In this document: piece after piece, positions 4,320 through 5,321 of the stretch
Layout of the letters: every line of letters starts with the position of its first letter
Position numbering within the stretch: position 1 is the stretch's first letter
From: a bacterium
Lineage (GTDB): Bacteria; UBA9089; CG2-30-40-21; SBAY01
Length of the DNA stretch: 5,321 nt
Direction: 5' to 3'
NCBI GenBank assembly: GCA_040757115.1
Contig: JBFLYA010000255.1
Location: 1-5,321 of the forward strand
Notes under the pieces: generated by a model
What the model was told of the DNA's origin: nothing
Database searches by the model: none
Seen by the model: the letters and a program-made list of their open reading frames with translations, nothing else
Made by a program: the position numbers and the translations under genes

Positions 4320-5321
4320 ATGAATATGGACAAGGTGGTAAGGATTTCAGCATTAACAGGATTAGGAGTAGTAGTTTTTTTGTTGGGATATACATTATAT
4401 TATGCAGTTTTTTCTATTACTAAGGAATCAGATTTAATCTCCTACCATGCACCTTGCTGGGGCGAGAAAAACAAGATTTATTTTATCAAGAAGGTGACTT
4501 TTGGGAAGGCAATAATAAATCCTTCTTCATTATTAAACAAGATTCTTTATCTTGAGGGGGATTATTTACCGGAGAAAACTGAGGTATATGTATGTTCGAT
4601 GAATTACGATGGAAGCAATAAGAAAGAGATAGTAAAACTTTGTGATACAGACATTGGTAATAGAGAATATGGTGAGACAAAAGAAGGGAGTTATTGGTTA
4701 CCGAGATATATGGACTGGTGTTCTGCTAATAATTTACTGCTTATTTCAGGAGGAGATATTCCAGGAAGAGGAGAAACTTCACAAGGGATATATACAATGA
4801 AGATAAATGGGCAGGATAAGAGGAGACTGTCAGAGACAGGGGTGCATGCCTCCTGGTCACCGGATGGGAAGAAAATAGCATATGAAGTAATCACAAAAGA
4901 ATCAAGGAGTGAAAAAATGTATGGTTATAAGGAGCCTGTAGAATATTATGATAAGGAGAATACTATCTGGGTAATGAATAGTGATGGCAGTGATAAACAT
5001 CAGATATCAAGAGAGAAAATACTAACGCGAACAGGCAGATGGGTGCGTGATGAACAAGGGAAACCAGTTATGGAAAATGGAAAAGAGAAGTATAAATGGG
5101 AGAAAAAGTATATGGATGAATCCCCCATCTGGTCACCCAGAGGTGATTTGATTGCCTTTGTCTGTAAAGGATGGATTTGGGTGATGAAACCAGATGGAAG
5201 CGAGAGGAGGAAGGTGATTGACACTTGCCATCTTTCTGATTGGTCTCCGGATGGAACAAAACTTATGACTTCAGCACTTTTAGGAATCGTTGATTTAAAT
5301 GGTAATGTGGTTAAAAAATTT
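4320..5321 (+). CDS. Membrane-anchored TolB/WD40-like beta-propeller protein (copy 2), 3' end outside window
   Basis: From ATG 4320 the frame is open to the window edge (334 codons, no stop), so the C-terminus is missing. It is a clear paralogue of the protein at 2156-3148: an N-terminal helix (about 9-32), then a shared SYHAPCWGEKNKIYFIKKV (41-59), VCSMNYDGSNKKEIVK, YWLPRYMD, IYTMKINGQDKRR, ASWSPDGKKIAYE, IWVMNSDGSD, IWSPRGDLIAFV (270-281) and VMKPDGSERRKV (288-299). Blade motifs W-SP-DG are of the TolB/PD40 type, implying a scaffold or binding role outside the cytoplasm rather than catalysis. Compared with copy 1 it carries two charged, K/E/Y-rich expansions (about 189-215 and 231-268) between blades. 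A strong AGGAGG and spacing support the start. It would be read with the upstream lipase-like gene. Confidence 0.85.
   Translation, partial: MNMDKVVRISALTGLGVVVFLLGYTLYYAVFSITKESDLISYHAPCWGEKNKIYFIKKVTFGKAIINPSSLLNKILYLEGDYLPEKTEVYVCSMNYDGSNKKEIVKLCDTDIGNREYGETKEGSYWLPRYMDWCSANNLLLISGGDIPGRGETSQGIYTMKINGQDKRRLSETGVHASWSPDGKKIAYEVITKESRSEKMYGYKEPVEYYDKENTIWVMNSDGSDKHQISREKILTRTGRWVRDEQGKPVMENGKEKYKWEKKYMDESPIWSPRGDLIAFVCKGWIWVMKPDGSERRKVIDTCHLSDWSPDGTKLMTSALLGIVDLNGNVVKKF

Noticed and set aside
4486-5259. Minus-strand frames antisense to propeller copy 2
   Set aside because: They mirror the shadows seen in copy 1 and follow from the same conserved codons, so there is no independent coding evidence.

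Overview
The window is AT-rich bacterial DNA holding four protein-coding loci, all on the + strand. Together they look like an array of envelope or secreted proteins. No core housekeeping gene, rRNA, tRNA or CRISPR array is visible, so the organism cannot be named. LolA-like and TolB-like folds, PPC and Ig-like modules, strong AGGAGG ribosome binding sites and non-autonomous transposons would fit an uncultivated Gram-negative lineage, for example a candidate phylum. That placement is inference only.

Layout: (1) 1-1701 is the 3' part of a large extracytoplasmic protein: end of one PPC repeat, a complete PPC domain, two Ig-like domains and a C-terminal LolA-like domain. (2) 1702-2155 holds no intact gene. 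It contains a 411-bp non-autonomous transposon (1735-2145) with GTAA-type terminal inverted repeats and a perfect 8-bp target duplication. Inside it sits a second, 188-bp palindromic element (1847-2034) bounded by TA. A short remnant resembling the start of a GxxExxY-family gene lies in the outer element. (3) 2156-3148 encodes a membrane-anchored TolB/WD40-like beta-propeller protein. (4) 3165-4163 encodes a secreted alpha/beta-hydrolase (lipase-like) that stops before a recognisable catalytic His. (5) 4172-4309 is the orphaned last 45 codons of a second LolA-like gene, in a different frame. (6) 4320-5321 is a second TolB-like propeller gene, a paralogue of (3), running off the right edge.

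The order LolA-like/TolB-like ... LolA-tail/TolB-like points to a duplicated two-gene cassette. In the first copy the transposon landed between the Shine-Dalgarno sequence (1720-1727) and the start codon (2156) of the propeller gene. In the second copy all but the 3' end of the LolA-like gene is gone, and a lipase-like gene abuts the remnant. Restoring one G near 4157-4159 would fuse lipase and LolA tail into a single 381-residue frame and supply a candidate catalytic His. The array is therefore a record of duplication, deletion or fusion, frameshift and two nested insertions. I see no recognisable defence, biosynthetic or other named system. The biochemical role of the array is unknown; handling of lipids or lipoproteins at the cell envelope is a guess from the folds.
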